A DNA stretch of 64,000 nucleotides from AC-32 sp036522595 (lineage in GTDB: Bacteria; Actinomycetota; Thermoleophilia; Gaiellales; Gaiellaceae), in the NCBI GenBank assembly GCA_036522595.1, contig DATDFL010000288.1, positions 1 to 64,000 of the forward strand, written 5' to 3'. The stretch's first letter is position 1; every line of letters starts with the position of its first letter. The notes beneath the pieces are model-generated. The model was not told where the DNA came from. It saw only the letters and a list, made by a program, of their open reading frames with translations, and did not search any database. The translations under genes and the position numbers were made by a program. This document shows, one piece after another, positions 15,048 to 25,700 of this stretch.

Positions 15048-15782
15048 GTGCTAGCGGTACGGCTGCACGATGACGGCTTGAAGGTTGAGGAGATCGAGAC
15101 GCCGTCGCCGGATCCGGGCGAGGTGCTGGTGCGCGTGCATGCGGCAGCGATTACACGTGACGAGCTCGAGTGGCCGGTCGATCGGCTGCCGGCGATTCCG
15201 TCCTACGAGCTTTCGGGCGTTGTCGTCGGCAGCGGTGACGAGGTATATGCGCTCACGCCTTTCGATCGCGACGGCGTGGCTGCCGAGTACGCCGTCCTCC
15301 CAGCCGATGTGCTTGCACCGAAGCCCATGCGGCTGAGCCACGTCGAGGCGGCAGCTCTGCCGATGGGCGGGCTGACCGCCTGGCAAGCACTGTTTGTGCA
15401 CGGGCGGCTCGCCCGAGGCGAGCGGGTTCTGGTCACGGGTGCCTCGGGCGGGGTTGGGCACATCGCCGTCCAGCTCGCGCGACACGCCGGCGCAGCGGTC
15501 GTGGAGAGCGGTCCGGCCGATCTGGTCTTCGACACTCGCGGCGGCGACGTACCAGCCGGCGAGCGCGTGGTCACGATCGCAGAGGAGATGCCGGGCGCGA
15601 CCTACTTCATCGTCGAACCCGACCACCAGCAACTGCTGGAGTTGAGAACGCTCGTGGACGCAGGCGAGCTTCGAGCGGAGGTCGACTCGGTGTTTCCGCT
15701 CACGGAGGCCCGGGCGGCGTTCGAACGAGTCGCGGGCCGCGGGAAGCGTGGCAAGGTCGTGCTCGACGTCGCCACTGACTAG
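15048..15782 (+). CDS. Short zinc-type alcohol dehydrogenase / quinone oxidoreductase-like protein
   Basis: A 244-residue medium-chain dehydrogenase/reductase-like protein, shorter than the usual 310-330. The N-terminal half has GroES-like features (PDPGEVLVRVHAAAITRDELEW, YELSGVVVGSGDEVYAL). The nucleotide site is GERVLVTGASGGVGHIAVQLARHAGA near residue 125. After it, much of the Rossmann core found in full-length QORs is missing before the C-terminal FPLTEARAAFERVAGRGKRGKVVLDV. Catalytic zinc Cys/His ligands are absent, fitting a QOR-like NADPH enzyme. Activity is uncertain because of the shortened core. GTG 15048 follows GGGAG by 4 nt. Confidence 0.75.
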   Translation: MLAVRLHDDGLKVEEIETPSPDPGEVLVRVHAAAITRDELEWPVDRLPAIPSYELSGVVVGSGDEVYALTPFDRDGVAAEYAVLPADVLAPKPMRLSHVEAAALPMGGLTAWQALFVHGRLARGERVLVTGASGGVGHIAVQLARHAGAAVVESGPADLVFDTRGGDVPAGERVVTIAEEMPGATYFIVEPDHQQLLELRTLVDAGELRAEVDSVFPLTEARAAFERVAGRGKRGKVVLDVATD

Positions 15783-15854
15783 CCGGCGGGTGCGGGCTCG
15801 ACCTCTGCCGTGGGCTGGCTCCAACGAAGGCCTGCCACGTCTGAATGACCTGGA

Positions 15855-18800
15855 CTACAGAGGAATTACCGGAGTCGAGACGACTCCGAGCCGCGCCAGC
15901 AGCGCCTTCGCTTCCTTGGCTTCGGCGCTGCCGTCCGCGCCGCGTCTTTCCGCCAGTTGCGCCAGGGCGTCGAGGGTGAGCGCCAGCTCGTAGGTCTCGT
16001 CCTCTGCACGGGCGACGTCGAGGCTCCGGTGCAGCGCTTCCTCGGCGACTTCGAGATCGCCATGCTGCAGCAGCGCGTAGCCGCGCAGGCGGAGGACGAG
16101 GGCGTGTTGGAGGTAGCCGCTGCCCGTCTGCTCGATCTCGGCCAGTGTCTCGTCGGCGCGATGCAGCGCGCCTTCGGAGTCGCCCGCGAACAGGGCTGCT
16201 TCCGCGAGGCGGGTCTTCACCTCGAGGAGCAGGCTCCCCGCGCGGATCTCGTCGGCGGTCGAGAGTGCCTGTCCGAGGAGCTCGAGCGCGTCCCCCACCC
16301 GGCCCTCGCGCGCCGCCGTGCGGCCGAGGTTCGACAGCGCCGCCGTGGCGAGCAACCGGTGTCCCGAGGTCTCGAAGACCTCGCGCGCCTCTGTGAAGAG
16401 CTCGCCCGCCGTCGTCAGGTAGCCCTGGTCGGACTTGATCTCGCCGATGTTGCTCGTGATCGTCGCGGCGCCGACGACGTCGCCGATGCGCTCGCGCAGC
16501 GCCTTGCTCCGCTCGTAGCAGTCGAGCGCCTCGCGCCAGCGGCCTTCGTAGTACGCGTCCACGCCGAGGTTGTTGAGCGCGTTCGCCTGGCCGAGCAGAT
16601 CGCCGATCTCCTCGTAGATCGGCAGCGCGATCCCGCGGAACGCCGCGCGCTCCGGGCTCCGGTTGGAGATGTACGCGTAGTGGAGCAGGTGGTAGGCGTG
16701 GGCAAGCGCGGGCAGATCGCCGACCTGGTTCGCCTCGTCGATGACGCGTCGGCACCACTCGGCGCCGGCGGCGAACTCGCCCTGCCGCACGCGCACTCCG
16801 GCGTACGCGAGCGAGAGCTCGAAGCGCATCCGCTGCTGCTCGGCCGGCTGCAGCGAGTCCAGCGATTGGAGCCCGCGGTTGTACCAGCGGAGCGCGGCCG
16901 AGTAGCGGCCGAAGCGTTCGCGGATGACGCCTTCCTTGTGCAGGAGCCGCGGGTGGCTTTCGAGCTTCCGTGCCTTCGAGTACGCCTCGGCCGCATCGGC
17001 ATAGAGGCCGGCGAGCTCGCTCACGTCTCCGACCGACTCCCAGACGCGCGCAAGCTCCTCGGACGGCAGGTCGAGCTTCGGCGCGGCCCCGAGCGCGCGG
17101 CGGTAGAACGAGGCGGCTTCGACGTTGGCGAACTTCGCCTGCGCGCGCTCGCCCGCGACGAGGGAGTAGCGCCAGGTCTTGTCCACGTCGCCCGCGTGGG
17201 AGAAGTGCAGCGAGAGGAGCTCGGCGAACTCGCCGCGGCCTTCGTGCTCGATCCGTTCGTACGCCTCGCCGACCTTGGCGTGCAGCTCGCCGCGCCGCTT
17301 GTACGAGAGCCCCTCGTAAGCGGCGTCTCGGATGAGCGCGTGGCGGAAGCGGAAGGCGCCGGCCGCGTACGGGTCGCGCTCGATGAACTCCGTCAGCCGG
17401 TCCCAGGCCTGGGAATCCGCGGAGGCCTCCGGATCCTGCGCGAGGACGTCCGCGATCAGCTCTCCGCTGAAGGTCGCGCCGAGGACGGCCGCGTAGCGCA
17501 GCAGCGTCCGGTCGCCCGGCGGGAGCTTGTCGATCCGCGTCGCGACGACGGCCTCGACGCTCTCCGGCAGCGCCTCCTCCTCGGGCGCGCGCGAGGACAC
17601 GACGAGCTCCTGCAGGAAGAGCGGGTTTCCGCCGGCCCGGTCGGCGATCGCGGCGACCTCGTGCTGGAGCATCCCGTCGGCAGCGGCGGCGCCGATCAGC
17701 TCGCGCGCCTCGTCGGCGGACAGCGGCTGGAGCTGGATCGTCATCGCCGGGATCGGCGGCACGCCGTCGGCCGCGGAGAAGCCGCCTTCGACCGGCCGCC
17801 GCGTCACGCAGATCAGCCACGGCCGGGTCGGCACCTGGCCGCCCAGGTGGCGCAGGAGCTCGGACGACGCCTCGTCCATCCAGTGCGCGTCCTCCACGAC
17901 GAGCAGCGTCGGATCGGGCAGGAGCTTCGTCAGCAGGGTCTCCATGACGCCGTGCAGACGGGCGCGGCGGAAGGCAGGCTGCAGCTCGTCGACCTCCCGC
18001 GTCGCTTCGACCGGGAGGTCGAGGACCATCCCGACGAGCGGCAGCCACGGGACGAGCTCCGGATCGAGCGCTTCGACCTCCTCGCGGAGCCTCGTGAGAT
18101 CCAGGAGGCTGTGGAGCAGCCCGCGGAACGCGAAGTACGGCGTCGAGGCCTCGTACTGCTCGCAGACGGCCGCGAGGGCGCGGAGGTCGGGCGCCCGCGT
18201 CTGCAGCTCTTCTACGAGACGCGACTTGCCGAGGCCGGGCTCGCCGATCAGCTCGACCATGTTCCCGAATCCCATCCGCACGGGCCCGAGCGCCGCGGAG
18301 ACGATCGTCAGCTCGCGCTCCCGGCCGACGAACGGCACGCGCTGCTCCGGAGCCTCCTCTGCAGGCGCCGTGACGGAGTGGACGTCGAGCGCCGTGACGA
18401 GCCCCTCGATCCCCTTGAGCGGGAACGGCTCGAGCTCGGTGGTCGCGAACGTGCTCCGGCAGCGTTCGAGGAACTCCGGGGTGGCGAGCAGCTGGCCCGG
18501 CTGCGCCTTGCCCATCAGCCGCGCCGCCAGTGCGGCCGTCTTGCCGAGGATCGTGTACGTGCGCCTGAACCTGGCGCCGACCTCCCCTGCGAAGACCCGG
18601 CCGCGGCTGACCCCGATCCGTAGCGGCAGCCGGTGCCGGCCGGCGGCGATGCCGAGCACGGTCCGCAGGAGGCGCTCCTCGTCCTCGCCCTCGGTTCTCG
18701 GCGCCCCCGCGACCAGGATCATCTTGACGCCGTCGCTGTCGATGTCGGTCTCGAGGAAGGTGACGCCGTGCTCTTCAGCCACGCGCTGCGCCGAGACGAC

Positions 18801-19637
18801 GACCTCTTCGAGCGCTTCGCCCACAGCCTCCGCGCCCTCTGCGGCTAGCAGCGCGTCGACGCCGCCGACGTGGACGAACGCGACCGAAGCTTGGCGGTGC
18901 TCCGGCTCGGTGTCGCCGGCTTCGAGGTGACGGCGAACGCGCGCCGGCACAGAGGCCCCGAGGTCGAGGCCTTCCAGCGGCGGCAGCGGCTCGATTCCGG
19001 CGGGCCCGCCCGGTGCGGCCGTCAGATGGCGTCCGCCGCTGTCGGCCTCGCCGAACAACGCGTCCGGGAGGCGAGAAGCGGTCTCGTCGCTGACGAGGAT
19101 CTCCCCGGCTTCAGCCGCGCTCTCCATCTCGACGGTCTTCGTGACACCGGGCCCCGCGAGCAGCAGCTCCCGGTGCGACTCCCCGACGAGGAAAAAGTCG
19201 TAGACGTCGCTGTGGATCCCGACGTGCATCTTCAGCGTCACCGGGCCGACCGAGGTCTGCGGCCGCCCGAGCTCTTTGAGGGCCGTCCTCATGCCGAATG
19301 CCGCGTCGCATGCCCGCTCCCTGTGGTCCTCGCCCGAGAAGAACAGCAGCAGCGCGTCGCCGCCGAACTTGAGCAACCCGCCGCCGAACGCGTACGCAAC
19401 GTCGAGCAGGCGCGCGAAGACGAGGTTCATCACGTCCGTGACCTCCTCCGCGCCGAGCTTGCCCTTCGTGGCCAGCCGCTCCGACATCGCCGTGAAGCCG
19501 GAGATGTCCACGAAGGCAAGCGTCCCCTCGAGCTCGCGCCTGCGGGCGTCGGGAGCGTCCCGCAGCCAGTCGACGACGACTCGAGGGACGAACGGGGTGA
19601 GATCGACCGGCGGCGCGGTCTCAGGAGCCGCCATCAC
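15855..19637 (-). CDS. Two-cyclase-domain, AAA ATPase, TPR-type signalling protein
   Basis: A 1260-residue protein. Residues about 35-200 form a class III nucleotide-cyclase domain with FVDISGFTAMSERL (first metal Asp) and LLKFGGDALLLFF (second metal Asp). A second, degenerate cyclase domain lies at about 265-420 (ASVAFVHVGGVDAL, ETDIDSDGVKMILV). An AAA/NACHT-like ATPase follows, with Walker A GEPGLGKS at about 464-471 and the LLVVEDAHWMDEAS Walker B region near 590. The last 500 residues are TPR-like helical repeats. The organisation matches cyclase-ATPase-TPR regulators common in actinobacteria; whether it makes cAMP or only senses is unknown. GTG 19637 and ATG 19634 are both possible starts. 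It is divergent from the giant secreted protein gene. Confidence 0.88.
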   Translation of the reverse strand: MMAAPETAPPVDLTPFVPRVVVDWLRDAPDARRRELEGTLAFVDISGFTAMSERLATKGKLGAEEVTDVMNLVFARLLDVAYAFGGGLLKFGGDALLLFFSGEDHRERACDAAFGMRTALKELGRPQTSVGPVTLKMHVGIHSDVYDFFLVGESHRELLLAGPGVTKTVEMESAAEAGEILVSDETASRLPDALFGEADSGGRHLTAAPGGPAGIEPLPPLEGLDLGASVPARVRRHLEAGDTEPEHRQASVAFVHVGGVDALLAAEGAEAVGEALEEVVVSAQRVAEEHGVTFLETDIDSDGVKMILVAGAPRTEGEDEERLLRTVLGIAAGRHRLPLRIGVSRGRVFAGEVGARFRRTYTILGKTAALAARLMGKAQPGQLLATPEFLERCRSTFATTELEPFPLKGIEGLVTALDVHSVTAPAEEAPEQRVPFVGRERELTIVSAALGPVRMGFGNMVELIGEPGLGKSRLVEELQTRAPDLRALAAVCEQYEASTPYFAFRGLLHSLLDLTRLREEVEALDPELVPWLPLVGMVLDLPVEATREVDELQPAFRRARLHGVMETLLTKLLPDPTLLVVEDAHWMDEASSELLRHLGGQVPTRPWLICVTRRPVEGGFSAADGVPPIPAMTIQLQPLSADEARELIGAAAADGMLQHEVAAIADRAGGNPLFLQELVVSSRAPEEEALPESVEAVVATRIDKLPPGDRTLLRYAAVLGATFSGELIADVLAQDPEASADSQAWDRLTEFIERDPYAAGAFRFRHALIRDAAYEGLSYKRRGELHAKVGEAYERIEHEGRGEFAELLSLHFSHAGDVDKTWRYSLVAGERAQAKFANVEAASFYRRALGAAPKLDLPSEELARVWESVGDVSELAGLYADAAEAYSKARKLESHPRLLHKEGVIRERFGRYSAALRWYNRGLQSLDSLQPAEQQRMRFELSLAYAGVRVRQGEFAAGAEWCRRVIDEANQVGDLPALAHAYHLLHYAYISNRSPERAAFRGIALPIYEEIGDLLGQANALNNLGVDAYYEGRWREALDCYERSKALRERIGDVVGAATITSNIGEIKSDQGYLTTAGELFTEAREVFETSGHRLLATAALSNLGRTAAREGRVGDALELLGQALSTADEIRAGSLLLEVKTRLAEAALFAGDSEGALHRADETLAEIEQTGSGYLQHALVLRLRGYALLQHGDLEVAEEALHRSLDVARAEDETYELALTLDALAQLAERRGADGSAEAKEAKALLARLGVVSTPVIPL

Positions 19638-19700
19638 TAGCCTTTCGAGTGCACTTGTGACCTCTCCTCTTCCTCGCGCGGCGTTGCCATTGTCGCATGG

Positions 19701-19728
19701 TTGACAAAGTCCTAGAACCTGTCACATT
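19701..19728 (+). promoter_or_regulatory. Possible promoter of the giant secreted protein gene
   Basis: TTGACA (19701-19706) is a consensus -35; CACATT (19723-19728) at 16 bp is only a weak -10. The gene start at 19779 has AGAGAGG upstream as ribosome site, so this mRNA would be leadered. Confidence 0.35.
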
Positions 19729-19778
19729 GGATCGGTTCCACGACAGGGATCGAGAGCGAACGGGGAGAGAGGTTAGTA

Positions 19779-22700
19779 GTGGCTCAAGCTGCGGCCGGCG
19801 CGGGCTTCAGGAAGGTGTGCCTGCGCCTTCTTCAATTGACGGTGGCGGGGCTTCTCGCCGTGGGCATCCTCGCCGGCGCGAGCGTCGGCGCTGACGGTTT
19901 TGACACGCAGAACCAGAACTTCACCGTCAACCTCGGCCTCGGCAGCTCGAAGACGGTTCATCCGACGCTGCATCTCGACGCGCTCCCGCCCAGCGCTGAC
20001 GTCCTGATTGCGCTCGACACGACGGGCAGCATGGGCGGCGCGATCACAGACGCGCGCACGGATGCGAACAGCATCGTCAACGACATCCAGGCGCAGATCC
20101 CGCACGCGCACTTCGCGGTGGCGGACTTCAAGGACTACCCCCAAGTCCCGTTCCAGGGGGTTTTCGGGATCGCCGGCGACTACCCCTGGCGCGTCGACCA
20201 GGACTTCACGGAGAACACGACCACTGCCCAGTGCGGCGACGGCACGGCGACCCCGATCGCGTGTGCGCTCAACGGTCTGACCGCTCCCTCGGGCAGCGGC
20301 GGTGACGGGCCGGAGGCCTACAACCGCGCTTTCTTCGAGGCGTACCACGACACCGGGCTGCATTGGACGCCAGGGGCGTCTCGCTTCATGGTCGTGCTCG
20401 GCGACGCACTGCCACACGACGCCAACCTGGCCACTGACTTCCCCGACTGTCCGAACACCGCGCCGACCGATCCCGGGCCCGACGGCGTTCCCGGGAATGC
20501 GGACGACCTGCGCTCGGCGCCCACGCTGGCACAGCTCCGCGGAAACAACACGAATCTCTCGTTCGTCACTTACAACCAGCCGGCAGGCAGCCAGATCGCC
20601 AACTGCCACACGGCGCTCGCCCAGTTCACGGGTGGGACCGAGGTCGTCCACGGCAATGCCGACTCGTTGCGCAGCCAGATCGTCGCCCTGATCCAGGCCG
20701 CGGCAAAGCACGTCGACAAGCTCGACTTCAACATCACCGGGACGCTCTCGGATCACGAGACGCCGATCCAGAACGCGGCTTCCTGGTTCACCTTCGACCC
20801 ACCGCTGCCGTACGGACCGATCACGGCGCCCGCGGACATCAGCTTCGACGAAACGATCAAGGTGCCGGACGGCACACCGGCCGGTACGTACTACTTCCGG
20901 CTCGGCGCCGTGGCGGACGGCTCCGAGCGCGCCGTCCAGACGGTCACCGTCAACGTCACGAACACCGCGGTCAGCTCGGTGACGATGACCTCGGACGAGT
21001 CGACGGTTCCCGCAGGAATCAAGCAGGCGCCGTTCTCGTCGATCCCGTCATCGCGGCTTGCCTCCCTGACCCACGATCCGAACTCCGCGCCTGCCGGCTC
21101 CACGGCCCAGGGCTCGATCGCGCAGGGCTCGATCGCGCAAGGCTCCATCGCGACGGGCTCGATCGCGGTCGGCTCGATCGCGCAAGGGTCGATCGCGGTG
21201 GGCTCGATCGCCACCGGCTCGATCGGGCTCGGCTCGACGGCGCAGGGCTCGATCGCGCAGGGCTCGATCCCGGGTGGAGCTGCCGTGCTGAGCGACGTCC
21301 TGCTCTCGCAGATCCCGCTGTCCGGCGCGACGTGGGCGGACATCCTCAAGAACACGCCGTTCGCCAACCAGCCGCTTCAGGCTGTGTCGCTCGCCGACAT
21401 CGCGACCTACAGCGTCCGCGACACGAGCACCGACAACAAGACTCCGTGGGAACGGCTGATGGCGCTGCCGCTCCGGCAGATGCCGCTGTTCACGACGCTG
21501 TGGCGCAACATCCCGCTCGGCGCGGTGTTGCTCGGCAACGCGCCGCTCTCATCGCTGCCGACGCCGCTGAAGCCCGACGGCACGGGGCGCTACCTTACCT
21601 GGGCCGACGCGCTGACGGCCAACGGCGGCAGCGCCACGGGTCTGAACCCTGCGACGAACACGGTCTTCGGCGTCGCCGTCGCCGGGCAGCTCGGCACGAC
21701 GGCCGTCGGCTCGATTGCTGTCGGCTCGATTGCCCAGGGATCGATCGCCCAGGGCTCGATCCGGGCCGACTCCACGGCCACCGGCTCGATCGCGGTCGGG
21801 TCGATCGACCTGCGGCTGACGAACCTCGCCTCGGTGCCGCTCGACCACGTGAGCCCGCTGGCGAGCATCGTCAACTGCACCGCGCTCGGCACGTGCACGG
21901 GCAAGACGCTGGGCGACGCGTCCGGGGCGAACGCGTTCCAGCCAGGTGTGACGCTGATCCAGCTGCTGAACGCGCTGCAGGCGCCATACGACACGAGGTT
22001 CATCTCGATCGACGACCTCGCGCGGGCCATGCTCCCGCTGTCGGACTACCCGTGGGAGCAGATCCTGGTGCAGGGCCTCCAGGACGTCGCCGGCACCGGG
22101 CAGAACGTCCACTACCACGTCGACTTCGACCTGGTCTGCTCCGTCGCGACGAGCTTCGGCGTCCACGTGAGCCTGCCGGCGGGCTTCTTCCCGGTCGCGG
22201 GAACGTCGACGTATTCGTACGCCGGCGGCGCACCGGTCGCGGCGGCCAACCCGACCGGCCCGCCGAGCGACCCGGTCTGGACGATGGCGGGCGCGGGCCC
22301 GTGCGCGGGAGCCGGAGGCATCACTCAGCACGTCCGCCTCAACTTCCAGTCCTACGCGGGCCTCACCCTGGGCAGCCAGACCTCGAACGTCCAGGTCACC
22401 GTGAACGACGGCAGCTACGCGGCGAACGGCCAGGCCCCCGTGCTCGTGACGCAGAACTGGGAGCCGAACGACTCGCGCGACAGCGCGCCGACGATCGACA
22501 AGAACACGCTGATCGTCGGGCACATCGCGACCTCGAGCGACACCGATTTCTTCCGCTTCCCGCTCGGGAACCTGGCGCCGAACACGAAGGTCGCCGTCTA
22601 CCTCAAGGTTCCCGGCGACGGGACCGACCTCGACCTGGTGGTCAACAAGCCCGCACCGGCGGGCGTGCAGTCGAGCGCCCAGGGCTCGATCGCGCAGGGA

Positions 22701-25700
22701 AGCATTCCCATCGAGGACGTCGCGCCCGGCGTCGACAACTCGACCGGCGCGCTCCAGCCCGACGCGTCATCCGACCTCGCGGCCGGCTCGATCGCGCAAG
22801 GCTCGATCGCGCAGGGCTCGATCGCACAGGGAAGCATCTCGGCCAACCGCGGCTCCGTGAACGAAGTCGCGCAGATCGTCACGCATGGCGAGACCGGCGA
22901 TGCCACGATCGGCGTCAGCGGCTACAACGGCGCGTTCAGCAACCAGCAGTACGTGCTGCGCGTCAAGGTCACGCCGCCGCCGGGGCTGCCGCCGTGCGAT
23001 CCGATCACCGGCCTGAACACCGCGGCGGCCGGGACGCTGCCGGCGGTGACGTCGCTGCCGACGACCACGAAGGCGCTCTTCCTCGTCAATCGCCAGCGGC
23101 TGGCCGGCCTCTACGGGGCGACGCGCACCGATGCGCTGATCAACTCCGACCCGTCGTCGCCGCTCAACGCGGTGGCGGCCTCGGTCGGGGGAGCAGTCCT
23201 GCCCGTCGACGGGAACGTGAACGTGCACAACGCCTACGTCACCTGGGACTCGAACCCGTGCAACGTCGAGTCTGCGAACGCAGTCGTCCGGTCGATCAAC
23301 GACCTCGTCGCGACCTACCGCACGCGGCTTCCGAACCTGAAGTACGTCGTCCTGCTCGGCACCGACACCGCCGTGCCGTCGTGGCGCCAGTTCGACCTCT
23401 CCAACGACTCGCCCGAGGTCGACGAGGCGAACGACCTCGCGTTCACGACGCGCAACTCCGCGGGGCAGCTCCTCACGAAGGGCAACGCCCTCTACGCGGC
23501 GGCCGCGCAGAACACGATCCTCACCGACGGCGCCTACGGTGCCTTCACCCAGCGCAACTGGCTCGGGCACGCGATCCCGCTTCCCGAGATCAGCGTCTCG
23601 CGCCTCGTCGAGACGCCGGAGGACATCCTCGGACAGCTGAACCAGTACCTCGATCCGAGCGTGAACGGCCGGCTCGACCTGCATTCCGCGGTCACGACCG
23701 GCGACTCGTTCTTCGCGGACGGCGCGCAGGCCGCGGCGAACTCGCTCCTGACGCAGCTGGCGCCGCTGAACCAGACGACGCTGCTCCCGTCGATCTCGAG
23801 CTGGACGAAGCAGGACCTGCTCAACGACTACTTCAGCCTCAATCCGGTGCCCGACGTCGGTGCGCTCTGGGCGCACTACTCACACTGGCTCTCGCAGCCG
23901 GCAGGCGTTCCGGCCACGCCGACGCTCGCGGATCTCGTCTCTACCGGCGATGCGAACGCGACGCGCCGGAACGGGCAGCTCCTCTTCACCGTCGGCTGCC
24001 ACAGCGGCCTCAACGTGCCCGACCAGATCGCGTCGCTCGAGAACGGCGTGGTGTCGTCGGACGACCAGAAGCGGCTGCTCGACTGGGCGCAGGCCTACAT
24101 GAGCTCGAAGACGGCGGTCTACGTCGCGAACACCGGCTATGGCTACGGCGACACGACCACGATCGACCTCTCCGAGCGGCTGATGGACCACTTCGCAGCC
24201 AACATCAACTCGGGTGGCACCATCGGCGAGCAGTGGGTGCGCGCGCTGCACCAGTACTACTCGGAGCCGGGGAACTACGACGTCCTCGACGAGAAGGTTA
24301 TGGTCGAGGCGAACATGTACGGACTGCCGTTCTACGGCTTCACGGGGAGCCCCGTGAACGTCCCGCAGGCGCCGACCCCGCCGGCAACCGTGGCCGACGG
24401 CAACTTCAGCACGGCGCATCTCGATGCGATCACCGCGAACGTCCAGCCGCAGAACCTGACCGACGGTTCCGGCCGCTCGCTGTTCGTGAACCAGGGCCAT
24501 CCCGACGGCTCGACGTTCCTCCAGGGCGGCGTGCCGCTGACGATGGGAACGCTCTCGGTCTTCTACCGGCCGGCGCAGCCCGAGATCTCGCGTGACGTCA
24601 CCGTGCCGGGCACGACCGCGAAGGGCGTGTGGATCCGCGCCCTGACGACGCACACGGTCAATGACGTGAAGCCCGTCAAGCCGTACCCGCTCGTGCGCTC
24701 GGGCGCGGACGCGCCGGCGAAGGACTACCCGAACATCTTCTTCCCGGCCACGATCGCGACCGTCAACCGTGACGCCTCCTTCGGCGCGGAGCACGACAAC
24801 GTCGTCGTCAACCTCGGTCGGTTCTTCCCGAACGACACAGGGGACCACGGCAAGGAGCAGGTCGTCGACTCGGTCGGCCTCGACGTCGGCTACTCGAACT
24901 CGACCGACTGGACCGCTCCCCAGATCACGCAGACCGGCGCAGTGGAGACCAGCGCCGGGCACTTCACCGCGTTCGTTCGCGTGACCGATGCTTCGGGCCT
25001 CCGCCGCGTGTCCGTGCTCTACAACGACGGGAACCCAGTCTGGACCGTCGTCCCGCTGACGCAGGCGGGCGGCGACCTCTGGACGGCTTCGTTCACGGCG
25101 ACGAGCCCGATCGTCGTGGATTCCGAGGCGCAGGACAACGCCGGGATGGTCGGCTACAGCTTCAACAAGGCCGTCAACTTCCAGTCGGCCGTGGAGCAGG
25201 CCGGCTCGGCGCCGTCGATCCTGATCACGAACCCGCTTCCGGTTCCGTCCGGCACGTTCACCCTGAACCAGCAGGTGCCCACGAACTTCGTGTGCTCGTC
25301 GGCGCTCGGCGTGAGCAGCTGCTCGGGCGCGACCGACGGCGGCGCCTCCGTGCAGAGCGGCGGCCTGCTCGACACGAGTCGGCCCGGCACGCACACGTTC
25401 ACGGTCACGGGCACCGATCTCGCGGGCCATTCGGCGACGAAGAGCGTCAGCTACGTCGTCAACTTCGTCTTCGTCGGCTTCCAGCCGCCGGTCGATGCGC
25501 CGCCGATCCTCAACACCGTCAATGCCGGTAGCACGGTGCCGATCAAGTGGACGCTCGCGAATGCCGCCGGCACGTTGTACGCCAACCTGGACGCCGTCCA
25601 GTCGCTATCGTCGAGGCAGATCCGGTGCCCAAGCGAGAACACCGACCCGGCGGGCCAGGACGTGCCCATCGGGACGACCGACTTCCTGAAGATCACCAAC

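Noticed and set aside
15957..18623. 888-codon forward ORF opposite the cyclase-TPR gene
   Set aside because: Antisense shadow with no domain or plausible start site.
21096..22844. CRISPR-like direct repeats
   Set aside because: The 15-bp units are contiguous, in frame, lack spacers and encode GSIxx pentapeptides; no cas genes are nearby.
20891..22906. Reverse-strand ORFs with IEPCAIEPTAIEP repeats
   Set aside because: They are antisense shadows of the GSIxx arrays; the forward gene has a signal peptide, domains and a ribosome site.
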